64,000 nt of DNA from Haloarcula litorea (GCF_029338195.1 NZ_CP119779.1:434001-498000), one strand, 5' to 3'. Shown: positions 8,756 to 17,891, counted from the first letter of the stretch. Notes: a model not told the origin generated them from the letters alone. Program-made: numbers and translations.

Positions 8756-9811
8756 TCACCCCATCACGCCGACCCGCTGGCCGGCCTCGAACGCGAGGAA
8801 GGCGACGACGCCGGCGACCGTGGGCGTCATCACCCAGGTGGCGACGACCCGCTTCGTGGTCGACGGGTCGTACAGTTCCAGTTGCTGTGCCGCCCAGGAG
8901 GAGCGCTCGGACTCGGTGAGGCCCTCGGGCCGGACCAGCGCGGCCAGGGGGACCCGCCGGCTCGCCCGCCCCCAGCCCAGCCCGATGACACAGCAGGTCA
9001 GCGTCACGGCGAGGCTCGCGGGGATCCCGGCCCAGCTGAGGCCCGTGATGATGGTGGCCGCCACGACCTCGACGAACAGCGACGCCTCCAGCGAGAGGTC
9101 CGTGATCTCCTCGCCGACCGTCTCCATCGTCCGCGAGCCGAGCGCGAACGCGCCGACGCCGATGGCGACGCTGCCCAGCACGACCCCCGGGAACATCTGT
9201 AGCTGTCCGGACCCGACCAGGGGCGCGACGGCGTTGGCGACGTTCGAGGCCCCCGCCGAGAAGGCCATGTAACAGCCGATGCCGACCACCAGCAGTTTCG
9301 CGAGCCAGTCTTCCTCGCCCGACTCGAAGTCGAGGCGGTCGACGACCTCGTCGTACAGGTACCGGCCGATGAACGCCGACACCCAGAAGGCGACGATGGG
9401 CGAGACGATCCACCACATCACGACGATCCCGACCGTCTCCCAGTCGAGGACGCCCAGCGCCGCGCCCATCCCGGCGACGGCGACGACGGCCGTCTCGCTG
9501 GTGCTGACCGACACTTTCAGCACGTTGCCGAGCAGGATGCCCAGCCCGATGAACAGCAGGACACCGACGGAGACGAGCGGCGTGAACGCGCCCGGCGGGA
9601 CGAACTCCGAGCCGAGCGTCCGAACGACGTTCCGCCCGACGGTGACCCCGCCGACGAAGACGAACACCGACATCAGCGCGGCCGCGGTCCGCATCGAGAT
9701 GACGCCGCTGCCGGTCGCCGGCCCGAACGCCACGCCGGTGGACGAACCCCCGATGTTCACTCCGACGAAGACGGCGACCGCTACGCCCGCGTAGAACAGT
9801 ATCGACGACAT
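8756..9811 (-). CDS. PiT family inorganic phosphate (or sulfate) permease
   Basis: The 351-residue membrane protein has the two-halves layout of PiT permeases. An N-terminal signature with GVNIGGSSTGVAFGP corresponds to the usual GxNDxxNAxGt segment, and an internal copy, FSAGASNVANAVAPLVGSG, is at about residues 188-206. About ten hydrophobic helices flank a central charged loop. PiT proteins import phosphate with a cation; some archaeal members carry sulfate. The first repeat is degenerate (NIGGSSTG), so the substrate is less certain than the fold. The ATG at 9811 gives the standard N-terminal helix. Confidence 0.85.
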   Translation of the reverse strand: MSSILFYAGVAVAVFVGVNIGGSSTGVAFGPATGSGVISMRTAAALMSVFVFVGGVTVGRNVVRTLGSEFVPPGAFTPLVSVGVLLFIGLGILLGNVLKVSVSTSETAVVAVAGMGAALGVLDWETVGIVVMWWIVSPIVAFWVSAFIGRYLYDEVVDRLDFESGEEDWLAKLLVVGIGCYMAFSAGASNVANAVAPLVGSGQLQMFPGVVLGSVAIGVGAFALGSRTMETVGEEITDLSLEASLFVEVVAATIITGLSWAGIPASLAVTLTCCVIGLGWGRASRRVPLAALVRPEGLTESERSSWAAQQLELYDPSTTKRVVATWVMTPTVAGVVAFLAFEAGQRVGVMG

Positions 9812-9889
9812 AGGTTGCGTCGACACCTGCCGCTCGTCGGACAAGAGGTGCACGGTTGCAGACGCCTGGAGACGGTGTGTGATCGAATC

Positions 9890-10954
9890 TCAGGGGACGT
9901 ACCAGATCCCCCGGTCCCCGTCCAGTACGGACCCGACGAGGACGTGTGGCAGCGCGACGATGCTGATGAAGACGCTCCAGAACGCGACGGCTCCGGGCAG
10001 CAGGGCGGTGCCGGCCAGCGGGTTCGGGACCGCCCAGTAGACGGCCGCCAGCACGCCGAACGTGGCGAGCGCGCCGGCGACCAGCACCCCCCACGCCCGC
10101 AGCGCGACCGCGCCGGCGTCGGTCCCGCCCAGCAGGTCCCAGTCGTCGCTGCCGGCGGGGTCGGCCTCGACCGCCTTCGTCCGTGCGACCTGCCGGGCCG
10201 AGTACCAGAACGGGAAGTACAGGCCGACCGCGACGAGGACGGGCACCGCGGCGAAGTAGCCCGCCAGCAGCGCCGACTCGCCGGCGTCGACCAGCCACGA
10301 GCGCCCGCCGCCACGGACGTACCCGAGCGCGACGTGGGCGACCAGCGCCGCTCCGTAGCCGACGCCGACGACCGCGCGTGTCACGTCGAAGTACTGTGTA
10401 TACGGCGCGAGCGCGCCGGGTTCGACCAGCCCCACCATCAGCGCGCTGAAGGTGTGGAAGGTGTGGGGCCAGAAGACGATCGGGACGAGCATCACCGCAC
10501 CGCCCCGGACCGCCGCCGCGAGGAACCGCTGGGGACGGGTCCGGAGGTGGTCGGTGCCGCTGGTCGCGGCGAGCACCTTCACCCCGCCGAGTCCCCCCTT
10601 CGCCATCGCGACGACCAGCGCCAGCGAGAGGCCGACGACGGGCGCGACGAACAGGAGTCCCACGAAGGCACCGATCGCCGCGAGGTACGCCGCGACGTAG
10701 CGCCAGCGGAACTCCGGCCGCCGCCGCCGGAGGTTCTCGAAGTGCTCGTAGCCGCCGTGGGGGAGGTTCAGCGCGACCATCCCGACGAGGTAGACGACCA
10801 TCTGGGCGCGGAGCGGGACCGTGACGCCCGCGACCCGGGCCGTCAGGAACCCCACCGCCAGCACCACCAGCGCGCCCCGCGAGAGGGCCAGCGACGGGTG
10901 GGCGTCCGAGCGCCGGTGCCATCGGTCGAGCAAGCCCGGTGTGAGCGCGCGCAT
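9890..10954 (-). CDS. blh: Brp/Blh family carotene 15,15'-dioxygenase (retinal-forming)
   Basis: This 354-residue integral membrane protein belongs to the Brp/Blh family, which cleaves beta-carotene to retinal. Family histidines are visible in LPHGGYEH (about residues 64-71), FWPHTFHTF (about 160-168) and ALPHVLVG near the C-terminus, where they would bind the catalytic iron. Eight or so hydrophobic helices fit the family. It is divergent from a CrtI-type desaturase 102 bases away, a functional pairing for carotenoid metabolism. PHGGYEH differs slightly from the usual PHGAxDH. No opsin gene is in the window. Confidence 0.85.
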   Translation of the reverse strand: MRALTPGLLDRWHRRSDAHPSLALSRGALVVLAVGFLTARVAGVTVPLRAQMVVYLVGMVALNLPHGGYEHFENLRRRRPEFRWRYVAAYLAAIGAFVGLLFVAPVVGLSLALVVAMAKGGLGGVKVLAATSGTDHLRTRPQRFLAAAVRGGAVMLVPIVFWPHTFHTFSALMVGLVEPGALAPYTQYFDVTRAVVGVGYGAALVAHVALGYVRGGGRSWLVDAGESALLAGYFAAVPVLVAVGLYFPFWYSARQVARTKAVEADPAGSDDWDLLGGTDAGAVALRAWGVLVAGALATFGVLAAVYWAVPNPLAGTALLPGAVAFWSVFISIVALPHVLVGSVLDGDRGIWYVP

Positions 10955-11055
10955 CGACGGACGCTAGGGACAAACTGACAATAAAGGAACTCCCGAATCC
11001 AGCGGACTGGGAACGCGGAGCGGCCCGATAAGGGACCGGTCCGTACGCGTCCCGT

Positions 11056-12576
11056 ATGCCCGACGAGCACCCCACGGACGGGACGGTGACGGTGGTCGGC
11101 GGCGGGTTCGGCGGCCTCTCGGCGGCCGCCTACCTCGCCGACGCCGGGGCCGACGTGCGGCTGCTGGAGCAGCACGACCGGGTGGGCGGCCACGCGAACG
11201 TCCTCGAACGGGACGGGTTCCGGTTCGACACCGGGCCGTCGTGGTACCTGATGCCCGACGTGTTCGAGCGGTTCTTCGCCCACTTCGACCGCGAGCCCGG
11301 CGACTACTACGACCTCGAACGGCTGGACCCGCAGTACCGGGTGTTCTGGAAGGACGGCGACAGCGTGACGATCGAGCCGAACCGCCGGAACGTCCGCGAG
11401 GTGTTCGAGTCCTACGAGGACGGGGCCGGCGCGGCGCTGGACCGCTACCTGGCGGCCGCCGAGCGGAACTACGACCTCGCGATGGACCGGGTCGTCTACG
11501 AGGGCCGGGAGGGGCTGACCGACTACGTCGACACGGACCTCCTGCCGCTTGCGCCCCGCCTGCGCCTGTTCGGGAACATCGACGACTACGTCGCCCGGTA
11601 CGTCGAGCACCCGAAGCTCCGGCAGCTGCTGGAGTACACGCTGGTCTTTCTCGGCGGGTCGCCCCACAACACGCCGGCGCTGTACAGCATCATGAGCCAC
11701 GTCGACCTGAACCTGAACGTCTTCTACCCCGAGGGCGGCATCGCCGCCGTCGTGGACGCGCTGGCCGCCCTGGCCCGCGAGCAGGGGGCGGCCATCGAGA
11801 CCGGCGTGGAGGTCCAGCGCGTCGAGGGCCGAGCGGGGAGTTTCACGCTCCGGACCGACGCCGGGGACCGCGAGAGCGACCTCGTGGTGAGCAACGCCAA
11901 CCCCGCCCATACAGAGCGGGAGCTGCTCGACGAGTCCGCGCGGGGCCACGACCCCGGCTACTGGGACGACCGGACGTACGCCCCCTCCGCGTTCATGCTG
12001 TACCTGGGCGTCGAGGGGGACGTCGCGCCCCTCGAACACCACACGCTCGTCCTCCCGACGGACTGGGACGCCCACTTCGCGTCGATCTTCGAGACGCCGC
12101 GCTGGCCCGAGGACCCCGCTTACTACCTCTCTGTGACCTCGCGGACCGACGACACGGTCGCGCCCGAGGGCCACCACGCCGTGGTCGCGCTCGTCCCGAT
12201 CGCGCCCGGCCTCGACGACGGCCCCGCAGTCCGGGCTCGCTACCGCGAGACGGTGCTCTCGGACCTCGCCGACCACACCGGCGTCGACCTCCGGGACCGC
12301 GTCGTCGTCGAGGAGACCGCCTGCGTCAGCGAGTTCGCCGACTACTACGGCGACCCGCGGGGGACGGCGCTGGGGCTCGCGCACACGCTGTTCCAGACCG
12401 GGCCGCTCCGGCCCGGCCACCGCGCCGACCTCGACGGCCTCTACTACACCGGGGCCTACACCACGCCCGGCATCGGGATGCCGATGTGTCTCATCAGCGG
12501 CGAGCACGCCGCCGACACCGTCCTCGAGGACCACCCCGAGGTCGCCGACGGGACGCTCGCCGCTTCCGACGACTGA
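11056..12576 (+). CDS. crtI: CrtI-family FAD-dependent carotenoid (phytoene) desaturase
   Basis: The 506-residue protein begins with a dinucleotide-binding fold (VVGGGFGGLSAAAYLA, about residues 14-29) followed by the acidic end of strand two (LLEQ) and an RVGG motif. The CrtI signature FDTGPSW is near residue 57. The C-terminal LYYTGAYTTPGIGMPMCLIS segment is the second conserved FAD contact of phytoene desaturases and isomerases. The family desaturates phytoene towards lycopene, or acts on bacterioruberin precursors in haloarchaea (CrtD). Which step applies is not decided by sequence, but pairing with the carotene cleavage gene favours the beta-carotene/retinal branch. Confidence 0.85.
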   Translation: MPDEHPTDGTVTVVGGGFGGLSAAAYLADAGADVRLLEQHDRVGGHANVLERDGFRFDTGPSWYLMPDVFERFFAHFDREPGDYYDLERLDPQYRVFWKDGDSVTIEPNRRNVREVFESYEDGAGAALDRYLAAAERNYDLAMDRVVYEGREGLTDYVDTDLLPLAPRLRLFGNIDDYVARYVEHPKLRQLLEYTLVFLGGSPHNTPALYSIMSHVDLNLNVFYPEGGIAAVVDALAALAREQGAAIETGVEVQRVEGRAGSFTLRTDAGDRESDLVVSNANPAHTERELLDESARGHDPGYWDDRTYAPSAFMLYLGVEGDVAPLEHHTLVLPTDWDAHFASIFETPRWPEDPAYYLSVTSRTDDTVAPEGHHAVVALVPIAPGLDDGPAVRARYRETVLSDLADHTGVDLRDRVVVEETACVSEFADYYGDPRGTALGLAHTLFQTGPLRPGHRADLDGLYYTGAYTTPGIGMPMCLISGEHAADTVLEDHPEVADGTLAASDD

Positions 12577-12661
12577 CGTCGAGTGCGGGGCGCTACCACG
12601 CCGGCAACGCCGCCGGAAACCCGGCCACTTTCCCGTCTCCGCGGCCTGCCCCGCACACTGT

Positions 12662-13954
12662 ATGGCTCGCGTCGGCGGTTCGCTCGCGCTACTGCGGGAT
12701 CGGGAGTTCGCGGCCCTGGCGGGGACCGCGTTCGCCCGCGCGCAGTCGTACTCGACGATCCTCATCGCGCTGGCGCTGTACGCGGAACTGTACGACACCG
12801 TCGGCGTCGTCGAGGGCCTGTTCGGCACCGCCTTCGCGCTCGCCCAGTTGCTCGTCGTCCTCCCGCTGGGCCGGCGGCTCGACGTCGGCGACTCCAAGCG
12901 CTACCTGCTGGCCGGCTTCGCCGTCAATCTGCTCGTCTTCGCCGGGTTCGTCTTCGTCCAGAACCCCGTCCACATCGTCCTCGTCCGGGTCCTCCAGGGA
13001 CTGGGTGCGTCGCTGCTGTGGGTCACGGGGTCGACGGTCGTCGGGGAGATCGCGCCCGAGGACCGCCGCGGACAGTGGCTCGGCTCCTACAACCAGTTCG
13101 GCTCCATCTCCTCGCTGTTCGGCGACGTGGTCGGGGGCTACCTGCTGTACGCCCACGGCTTCACGCTGACCTACGCGGTCCTGAGCGGGGTGACGCTGGT
13201 GGCGTTCGTCCTCGTCTGGCTCTACCTCCGTGACAACCCCGGCGGCCGGAAGGACCCCGCCGAGGCCGGCGGCGTCGAGACGTTCCGGACGCTCCTCCGC
13301 CGGCCGATGGTCCGGGCGCTGGTGCTCTTCCGGTTCGCCTTCAGCGTCGGGAAGATGGCCGTCATCATCTTCCTGCCCATCTACGCCAAGACCGCCTTCG
13401 GGATCAACGCCTTCGCGATCGGGTGGATCATGGCCGGCGGGAAACTGACGAAGGCGCTCACCCAGGGGTACGTCGGCGACCTGACCGACCGGGTGGGCAA
13501 CCGCTTCTGGTTCGTCGTCGTCGGCGCGGCGCTGTACGGCCTCGGCACCGCGCTGATCCCGCTGGCCGGCTACCTGGAGGGGACGCTCCCGCTCCTGACG
13601 CTGACGGTGGCCGGCAGCCTCTACACCTTCACGGGGCCGTTCCTCGTGCTGTTCGGCGCGTACTCCGTGTTGGGGGTCGCGGACAGCATCCGCCTGCCGG
13701 CGAGTATGTCGCTGTTCGTCAGCGAGGGGGAGGGCCACGACGCCGTCGCCTCGTCGCTGTCGCTGCGCTCGATCTCCTGGAAGGTCGGGCAGGTCGCCGG
13801 CCCCGTCTTCGTCGGGGCGGTCAAGGAGAGCGTCTCCGCCGAGGTCGCGTTCCTCACCGCCGCGGGCTTCATCGTCGTCGCCACGGGCGTGTTCGCCGTG
13901 GCGGCGACGGTGTCGACCGAGCGGGCGGGGCCGGCGGGCGCGCCCGGTGACTGA
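12662..13954 (+). CDS. MFS transporter
   Basis: This 430-residue protein has about twelve hydrophobic helices in two halves and major facilitator features. A charged GRRLDVGDSKR loop between helices 2 and 3 corresponds to the MFS loop motif, with its counterpart GDLTDRVGNR in the second half. A long helix-four region, GLGASLLWVTGSTVVGEIAP, resembles drug or sugar exporters. It lies 85 bases downstream of the desaturase on the same strand and could be co-transcribed. The substrate is unknown. Confidence 0.85.
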   Translation: MARVGGSLALLRDREFAALAGTAFARAQSYSTILIALALYAELYDTVGVVEGLFGTAFALAQLLVVLPLGRRLDVGDSKRYLLAGFAVNLLVFAGFVFVQNPVHIVLVRVLQGLGASLLWVTGSTVVGEIAPEDRRGQWLGSYNQFGSISSLFGDVVGGYLLYAHGFTLTYAVLSGVTLVAFVLVWLYLRDNPGGRKDPAEAGGVETFRTLLRRPMVRALVLFRFAFSVGKMAVIIFLPIYAKTAFGINAFAIGWIMAGGKLTKALTQGYVGDLTDRVGNRFWFVVVGAALYGLGTALIPLAGYLEGTLPLLTLTVAGSLYTFTGPFLVLFGAYSVLGVADSIRLPASMSLFVSEGEGHDAVASSLSLRSISWKVGQVAGPVFVGAVKESVSAEVAFLTAAGFIVVATGVFAVAATVSTERAGPAGAPGD

Positions 13955-13998
13955 GTCGGAGCCGAACCTCTTTGTCCGCGCCGGGAGTACGCCGTCGT

Positions 13999-14154
13999 AT
14001 GGCCCTGACGGACTACTACGACGAGATCGAACCGGTGACGATGCTGGTCGTCGGCTTCGTCCTGTTCATCATCCCCGAGCCCGCCACCTCCGCGCTGGGG
14101 GCCGGCCTGCTGCTGTTGGGCAGCGCGTGGTGGTTCTACGAGTGGAACCGCTGA
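13999..14154 (+). CDS. Small membrane protein (51 residues)
   Basis: A short acidic N-terminus (MALTDYYDEIEP) is followed by one or two hydrophobic helices and a WWFYEWNR tail. The composition is typical of the small conserved membrane proteins of haloarchaea, but I do not recognise a family. The stop codon abuts the stop of the convergent deaminase gene. Codon use matches its neighbours. The ATG at 13999 lies 44 bases after the MFS gene. Confidence 0.65.
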   Translation: MALTDYYDEIEPVTMLVVGFVLFIIPEPATSALGAGLLLLGSAWWFYEWNR

Positions 14155-14613
14155 CTACCAGTCGAACGCCTCGTGGACGGCCCGGCCTGCCTCTGGGAGG
14201 ACCGGCCCGACGACCTCCGTGACGCCGGCGAGGATCGCCGCCGACTGGACCGGCGTGTCGCCGCCGGTGAACGCGCCGATCTCGCGGCCGCTGACGCTGT
14301 AGACGACCCGGCCCAGCCCCGCGTGTCGGATGCCGCCGGCGCACATCGGGCACGGCTCCGTGCTCGTGTACAGCACCGTCTCGGCGCGTTCCTCGGGGTC
14401 CAGTTCGCGACGTGCCCGCTGTGCGAGGTCCAGTTCCGGGTGGCGGCGCACGTCGTCCTCGGTGACGACGCGGTTCGAGGCCTCCATCACGATCTCGTCG
14501 TCGCGGACGAGGACGGAGCCGAACGGTCGGTCCCCCCGGTCGGCCGCCTCGCGGGCCAGTTCGATCGCCCGGCGCATGTGCGTCTCGTGGGCGAAGGCGT
14601 CGAAGTCGGTCAT
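14155..14613 (-). CDS. Nucleoside/cytidine deaminase family zinc enzyme
   Basis: The 152-residue protein has the zinc deaminase core: a His-Pro-Glu (H58, E60) in place of the usual HAE, and EPCPMC (C88, C91) as the second zinc site. The first helix and PFGSVLVRDDE strand match the tRNA adenosine/guanine deaminase branch rather than dCMP deaminases. It may deaminate guanine, cytosine or a related base in salvage. It is downstream of an HTH regulator with a four-base ATGA overlap, so the two are translated together. The HPE variant is worth noting but keeps both catalytic residues. Confidence 0.85.
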   Translation of the reverse strand: MTDFDAFAHETHMRRAIELAREAADRGDRPFGSVLVRDDEIVMEASNRVVTEDDVRRHPELDLAQRARRELDPEERAETVLYTSTEPCPMCAGGIRHAGLGRVVYSVSGREIGAFTGGDTPVQSAAILAGVTEVVGPVLPEAGRAVHEAFDW

Positions 14614-15137
14614 TCCGGCGGCTCGACGGGGGCCTCGACCTGTGCCACGTCGACGATCAGCGTGTTGCTCGTGTCGTCGACGGCCTCGACCGTGCCGGCG
14701 ACGACGAGGTGGTGGTTCGGCGTCGGGCCGGCGGCGACGGCCTGGCCCTCGGTGAAGTCGGCGACGGACTGCTGGAGGTGCAACTGGGCGCGGCAGGCCT
14801 CGGGGTGGTGGACCGACTTGAACGTGATCCGGTCGACGGTGACGTCGATGCGCTCGTACTCCCGGGCCAGCGTCACCGTCTCCGTCTCCGCGATGGGGTC
14901 GCGGTCGAGGGCGTCGTAGGCCAGCTCCGTCGGGACGTAGCCGCCCTCCGGACCGGAGAGGCTGTCGACCAGTCCCAGCTGGGCCAGGCTCTGCATCTGG
15001 TTCTGGACCGTCCCCAGACTGCGGTCGACGTCGTCCGCGACCGTCTGGCCCTTGACGGGGCCGTCGTCCGCACGGTAGCGGTTGACCAGCGCCGTGAGCG
15101 TCTGCTCCTGGCTGCTGGTCAGTTCGATCTGGACCAT
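14610..15137 (-). CDS. Winged-helix transcriptional regulator with a ligand-like C-terminal domain
   Basis: The first 75 or so residues of this 175-residue protein form a winged helix resembling Rrf2 or TrmB proteins, with VADDVDRSLGTVQNQMQSL as the recognition region and a wing at GPEGGYVP. The remaining 100 residues are mostly strands (VDRITFKSVHHPEACRA and following) and could bind an effector. The downstream deaminase overlaps by ATGA. The pair may control nucleobase metabolism, but the target is unknown. Related proteins are common in haloarchaea. Confidence 0.75.
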   Translation of the reverse strand: MVQIELTSSQEQTLTALVNRYRADDGPVKGQTVADDVDRSLGTVQNQMQSLAQLGLVDSLSGPEGGYVPTELAYDALDRDPIAETETVTLAREYERIDVTVDRITFKSVHHPEACRAQLHLQQSVADFTEGQAVAAGPTPNHHLVVAGTVEAVDDTSNTLIVDVAQVEAPVEPPE

Positions 15138-15193
15138 ACCGCCCCTACCACGACCGTGGTGAAATGCGTGTGGGTCTGTCCGGACACCGGGAG

Positions 15194-16300
15194 TCACTCG
15201 TCGGTCAGGGCGTCGTCGCCGTGTCGCTCCCGCAGGGCGGTCAGGTACTCGCGTTGCTCGTCGATGCGGTCGGTCGGCTCGGCGTAGACGTCCGCGAACA
15301 GGTCCGTCGGGTCGGCGGCGACTTCCTCGGCCCGGTCGACGACGTCGGCGACGTCGTCCTCGATGGCCGCGTTCATCGCGTCCAGCCGCTCGGTGTCGAG
15401 CAAGCCGCGGTCCCAGAGGTAGGTACCGAAGCGCGCGAGCGGGTCGCGGTCCCGCCACGCCTCGACCTCGGCCTCGTCGCGGTAGACCTCCGGGTCGTCG
15501 GCGGTCGTGTGGGCACCGAAGCGGTACTGGACCAGTTCGAGCAGCGTCGGCCGCGCGGCCTCGCCCGGGTCCAGCGCCCGCTCGCGGGCCGCCTCGGTGG
15601 CGACGTAGGTCGCCAGCGGGTCCATCCCGTCGACCTGCACGCCGTCGAACCCGTAGGCGGCGGCCTTCTGTGCGATGGTGTCGCTCGCGGTCTGTCGGTC
15701 CCGCGGGACCGAGATCGCCCACTGGTTGTTGTTGCAGACGAACAGGGTCGGCGTGTCGAACACCCCGGCGAAGTTCATCGCCTCGTGGAAGTCCCCCTCC
15801 GACGTCGCGCCGTCGCCGAAGTGGACGACGCCGACCCGCTCGTCGCCGCGCTTCTTCGCCGCCCACGACCAGCCGACGGCGTGGGGGAGGTGGCCGCCGA
15901 TGGAGATGTTCAGCGGGAAGACGTCCACGTCCGCCAGCGCCGCGTTGCCCCGCTCGTGGCCCATCCAGTACAGCAGGTACTCCCACGGGAGGCCCCGCGC
16001 CACGAGCGCGCCGTGCTCGCGGTACTGGAAGAAGACGGTGTCGTCGTCGGCCAGCGCGTACGTCGAGCCGATCTGCGCGCCCTCCTGGCCCGCCAGCGGG
16101 GCGTACGTACCGAGCCGCCCCTGTCGTTGCAGGCTGACCAGTCGCTCGTCGAACTGCCTGGCGAACCGCATATCGCGGTACATCGAGACGAGCGTCTCGT
16201 CGGCGAGGTCCGGCACGAGGTCGGGCGCGACCACCTGGCCGTCGGGGTCGAGCACCTGGAGGCGGTCGTCGGGGGCGCGGTCGAGGAGCGACGCGGGCAT
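15194..16300 (-). CDS. pdhA: Pyruvate (or 2-oxoacid) dehydrogenase E1 component, alpha subunit
   Basis: The 368-residue protein carries the thiamine diphosphate motif GDG...NN (G162-G164 and N190-N192) and the E1 alpha signature GGHLPHAVG. A FGAHTTADDPEVYR segment near residue 275 matches the phosphorylation-loop region of E1 alpha. It would decarboxylate a 2-oxoacid together with an E1 beta partner. No E1 beta, E2 or E3 gene is adjacent, unlike the usual pdhABCD order, so this is an orphan or second copy. The ATG at 16300 was preferred over one ten codons upstream because it gives the standard N-terminus. Confidence 0.9.
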   Translation of the reverse strand: MPASLLDRAPDDRLQVLDPDGQVVAPDLVPDLADETLVSMYRDMRFARQFDERLVSLQRQGRLGTYAPLAGQEGAQIGSTYALADDDTVFFQYREHGALVARGLPWEYLLYWMGHERGNAALADVDVFPLNISIGGHLPHAVGWSWAAKKRGDERVGVVHFGDGATSEGDFHEAMNFAGVFDTPTLFVCNNNQWAISVPRDRQTASDTIAQKAAAYGFDGVQVDGMDPLATYVATEAARERALDPGEAARPTLLELVQYRFGAHTTADDPEVYRDEAEVEAWRDRDPLARFGTYLWDRGLLDTERLDAMNAAIEDDVADVVDRAEEVAADPTDLFADVYAEPTDRIDEQREYLTALRERHGDDALTDE

Positions 16301-16383
16301 CCTGTCGGGTGAGACGGCCCAGGCCGGCAAAAAGGTGTGCGGCGACCCGAGCGCTCTTGCCGGTCCGGTCCCTGGTCCCGTCG

Positions 16384-16740
16384 ATGCCGGTCGTCTCCCG
16401 GGACGAGGACGCCGACGCGCTGTTCACGCTGCGCCGGGAGCGGCGGCTGACCCGGACCCACGCGGCGCTGTGGACGGTCATCGTCGCCGCGACGGTGGCC
16501 GACGTCCTGCTGACGATGCGCGGGCTGGCGCTGGGCTACCGCGAGGGCAACGCCGTCGTCGGTGCGCTGCTCTCGACGTTCGGGCTCGCGGGGCTGTGGC
16601 TCGTGAAGTTCGCCGCGATGGTCTGGCTCGTCGTCGGCTGGGCCGTCCTCTCGGACCGCGACGCGGCCGTCTTCCTCGCGCTGTTCGCCCTCGTCACGCT
16701 CGTCGTCGTCGCCCACAACGCCGTGGTGCTCTTCGGCTGA
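16384..16740 (+). CDS. Small membrane protein, DUF5658-like
   Basis: This 118-residue protein has a charged N-terminal 30 residues, then three or four hydrophobic helices. The pattern ADVLLTM...YREGNAVVGALL...WLVKFAAM resembles the DUF5658 family of archaeal membrane proteins, in which an acidic-asparagine (EGN) pair sits between helices. No function is established for the family. It is divergent from the E1 alpha gene and upstream of, but probably separate from, the thiamine-type importer, which has its own TATA box. Confidence 0.7.
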   Translation: MPVVSRDEDADALFTLRRERRLTRTHAALWTVIVAATVADVLLTMRGLALGYREGNAVVGALLSTFGLAGLWLVKFAAMVWLVVGWAVLSDRDAAVFLALFALVTLVVVAHNAVVLFG

Positions 16741-16774
16741 GGGGGCCGGCCGCCGTCCCCGGAGAACACGGGGG

Positions 16775-16779
16775 TTAAG
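16775..16779 (+). promoter_or_regulatory. TATA box for the thiamine-type importer operon
   Basis: A ttaag core stands 26-30 bases before the ATG at 16805, predicting a leaderless or nearly leaderless transcript. Two copies of accact (starting at about 16781 and 16795) lie between the box and the start. There is no space for a thiamine riboswitch. Confidence 0.55.
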
Positions 16780-16804
16780 TACCACTGAGTGTGACCACTG
16801 GGTG

Positions 16805-17890
16805 ATGGATAGACGGCGATTCCTCACGGCGAGCGGTGCCGCGGCGGCGGGACTACTGGCCGGCTGTACGGGCTTCGGCGGGTCGGACGAGAGCGGCGGG
16901 ACCACGACCGGGACGGCCGGCGACGACGGGCCGACGCTGGTGGTCGCGACCTACGGGTCGTTCATCGACGCGCCCTCCTCCAGTCCGGGGGCGTGGCTCA
17001 AGCAGCGCTTCGAGAGCGAGTTCGACGCGAGCGTCGTCTGGCAGACGCCGACCAACGAGGTCAACCACTTCATCGAGCGCCGGAAGGCCGGCGTCGACGT
17101 CGAGGCGGACGTCTACGTCGGCCTCAGCGCCGACGACCTGGTGCGCATCGACGCCACGCTCGAGGAGGGGCTGTTCGCCGAGGCCGGCGACGTCGGCGAC
17201 GGCGACGTCAAGGACGGCCTGCGGTTCGACCCCGCCGGCCGGGCCGTCCCGTTCGACACCGGCTACGTCAGCCTCGTCTACGACGGGACCCGGATGACCG
17301 CGCCCGACGGCTTCGAGGGGCTGCTGGCCGAGGAGTTCGCGGGCGACCTCATCACGCAGAACCCCAGCAGCTCCGACACCGGCCGGGCGTTCCTGCTCCA
17401 CACCGTCGAGGAGTTCGGCCCGGACGGCTACCTCGACTACTGGGCGGACCTGCAGGCCAACGACGTCCGCGTGCTGGGGTCGTGGGACGACGCCTACAGC
17501 GCGTGGTCGGAGGGCGAGGCCCCGATGGTCACCTCCTACTCGACCGACCGGGTGTACGCCAACCGCTACGACCAGAACCTGGAGAAACACCGCGTCCGCT
17601 TCCTCAACGACGAGGGGTACGCCAACCCCGAGGGGATGGCCGTCTTCGCGGGGACGAACCGGCCGGACCTTGCCCGGCAGTTCGTACGGTTCATGCTCCG
17701 GCCGGAGGTCCAGGGCGAGATCGCCGTCCGGAACGTCGCCTTCCCGGCGACGACCGACGCCGCGCTGCCCGAGAGCTACGCGAAGTACGCGCTCGAACCC
17801 CCGACGCCGGTGACGTTCACCTACGAGGAGCTGCAGGGGTCGGTCGGCGGCTGGATCGAGGACTGGAGCCAGCAGTTCGCACAGAACTGA
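16805..17890 (+). CDS. thiB: Thiamine-type ABC transporter substrate-binding lipoprotein
   Basis: The 361-residue product begins MDRRRFLTASGAAAAGLLAGC, a Tat signal with lipobox ending at C21, so it is anchored outside the membrane. The mature domain resembles thiamine-binding proteins of the TbpA/ThiB family: TLVVATYGSF at the start of the binding fold, VEADVYVGLSADDL near residue 100, and VPFDTGYVSLVYD near 145. It would deliver thiamine or a phosphate ester to the permease encoded next. A GTG one codon upstream is an alternative start. Iron- or spermidine-type binding proteins are the main alternatives. Confidence 0.82.
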   Translation: MDRRRFLTASGAAAAGLLAGCTGFGGSDESGGTTTGTAGDDGPTLVVATYGSFIDAPSSSPGAWLKQRFESEFDASVVWQTPTNEVNHFIERRKAGVDVEADVYVGLSADDLVRIDATLEEGLFAEAGDVGDGDVKDGLRFDPAGRAVPFDTGYVSLVYDGTRMTAPDGFEGLLAEEFAGDLITQNPSSSDTGRAFLLHTVEEFGPDGYLDYWADLQANDVRVLGSWDDAYSAWSEGEAPMVTSYSTDRVYANRYDQNLEKHRVRFLNDEGYANPEGMAVFAGTNRPDLARQFVRFMLRPEVQGEIAVRNVAFPATTDAALPESYAKYALEPPTPVTFTYEELQGSVGGWIEDWSQQFAQN

Positions 17891-17891
17891 C

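Noticed and set aside
7425-11075. A very long open frame (over 1200 codons) on the minus strand
   Set aside because: It runs through several clear genes in another frame, is rich in arginine and proline instead of aspartate and glutamate, and exists only because high-GC DNA has few stop codons. The same applies to other long open frames opposite carB, trpE and the MCP gene.
9890-12576. Opsin gene beside the retinal-forming enzyme
   Set aside because: I looked for a seven-helix protein with the retinal lysine motif in the neighbourhood and found none; the membrane proteins here are PiT and MFS types.
16741-16804. Thiamine riboswitch ahead of the importer
   Set aside because: The gap is 64 bases with a TATA box at leaderless distance; no THI-box sequence or room for the fold.
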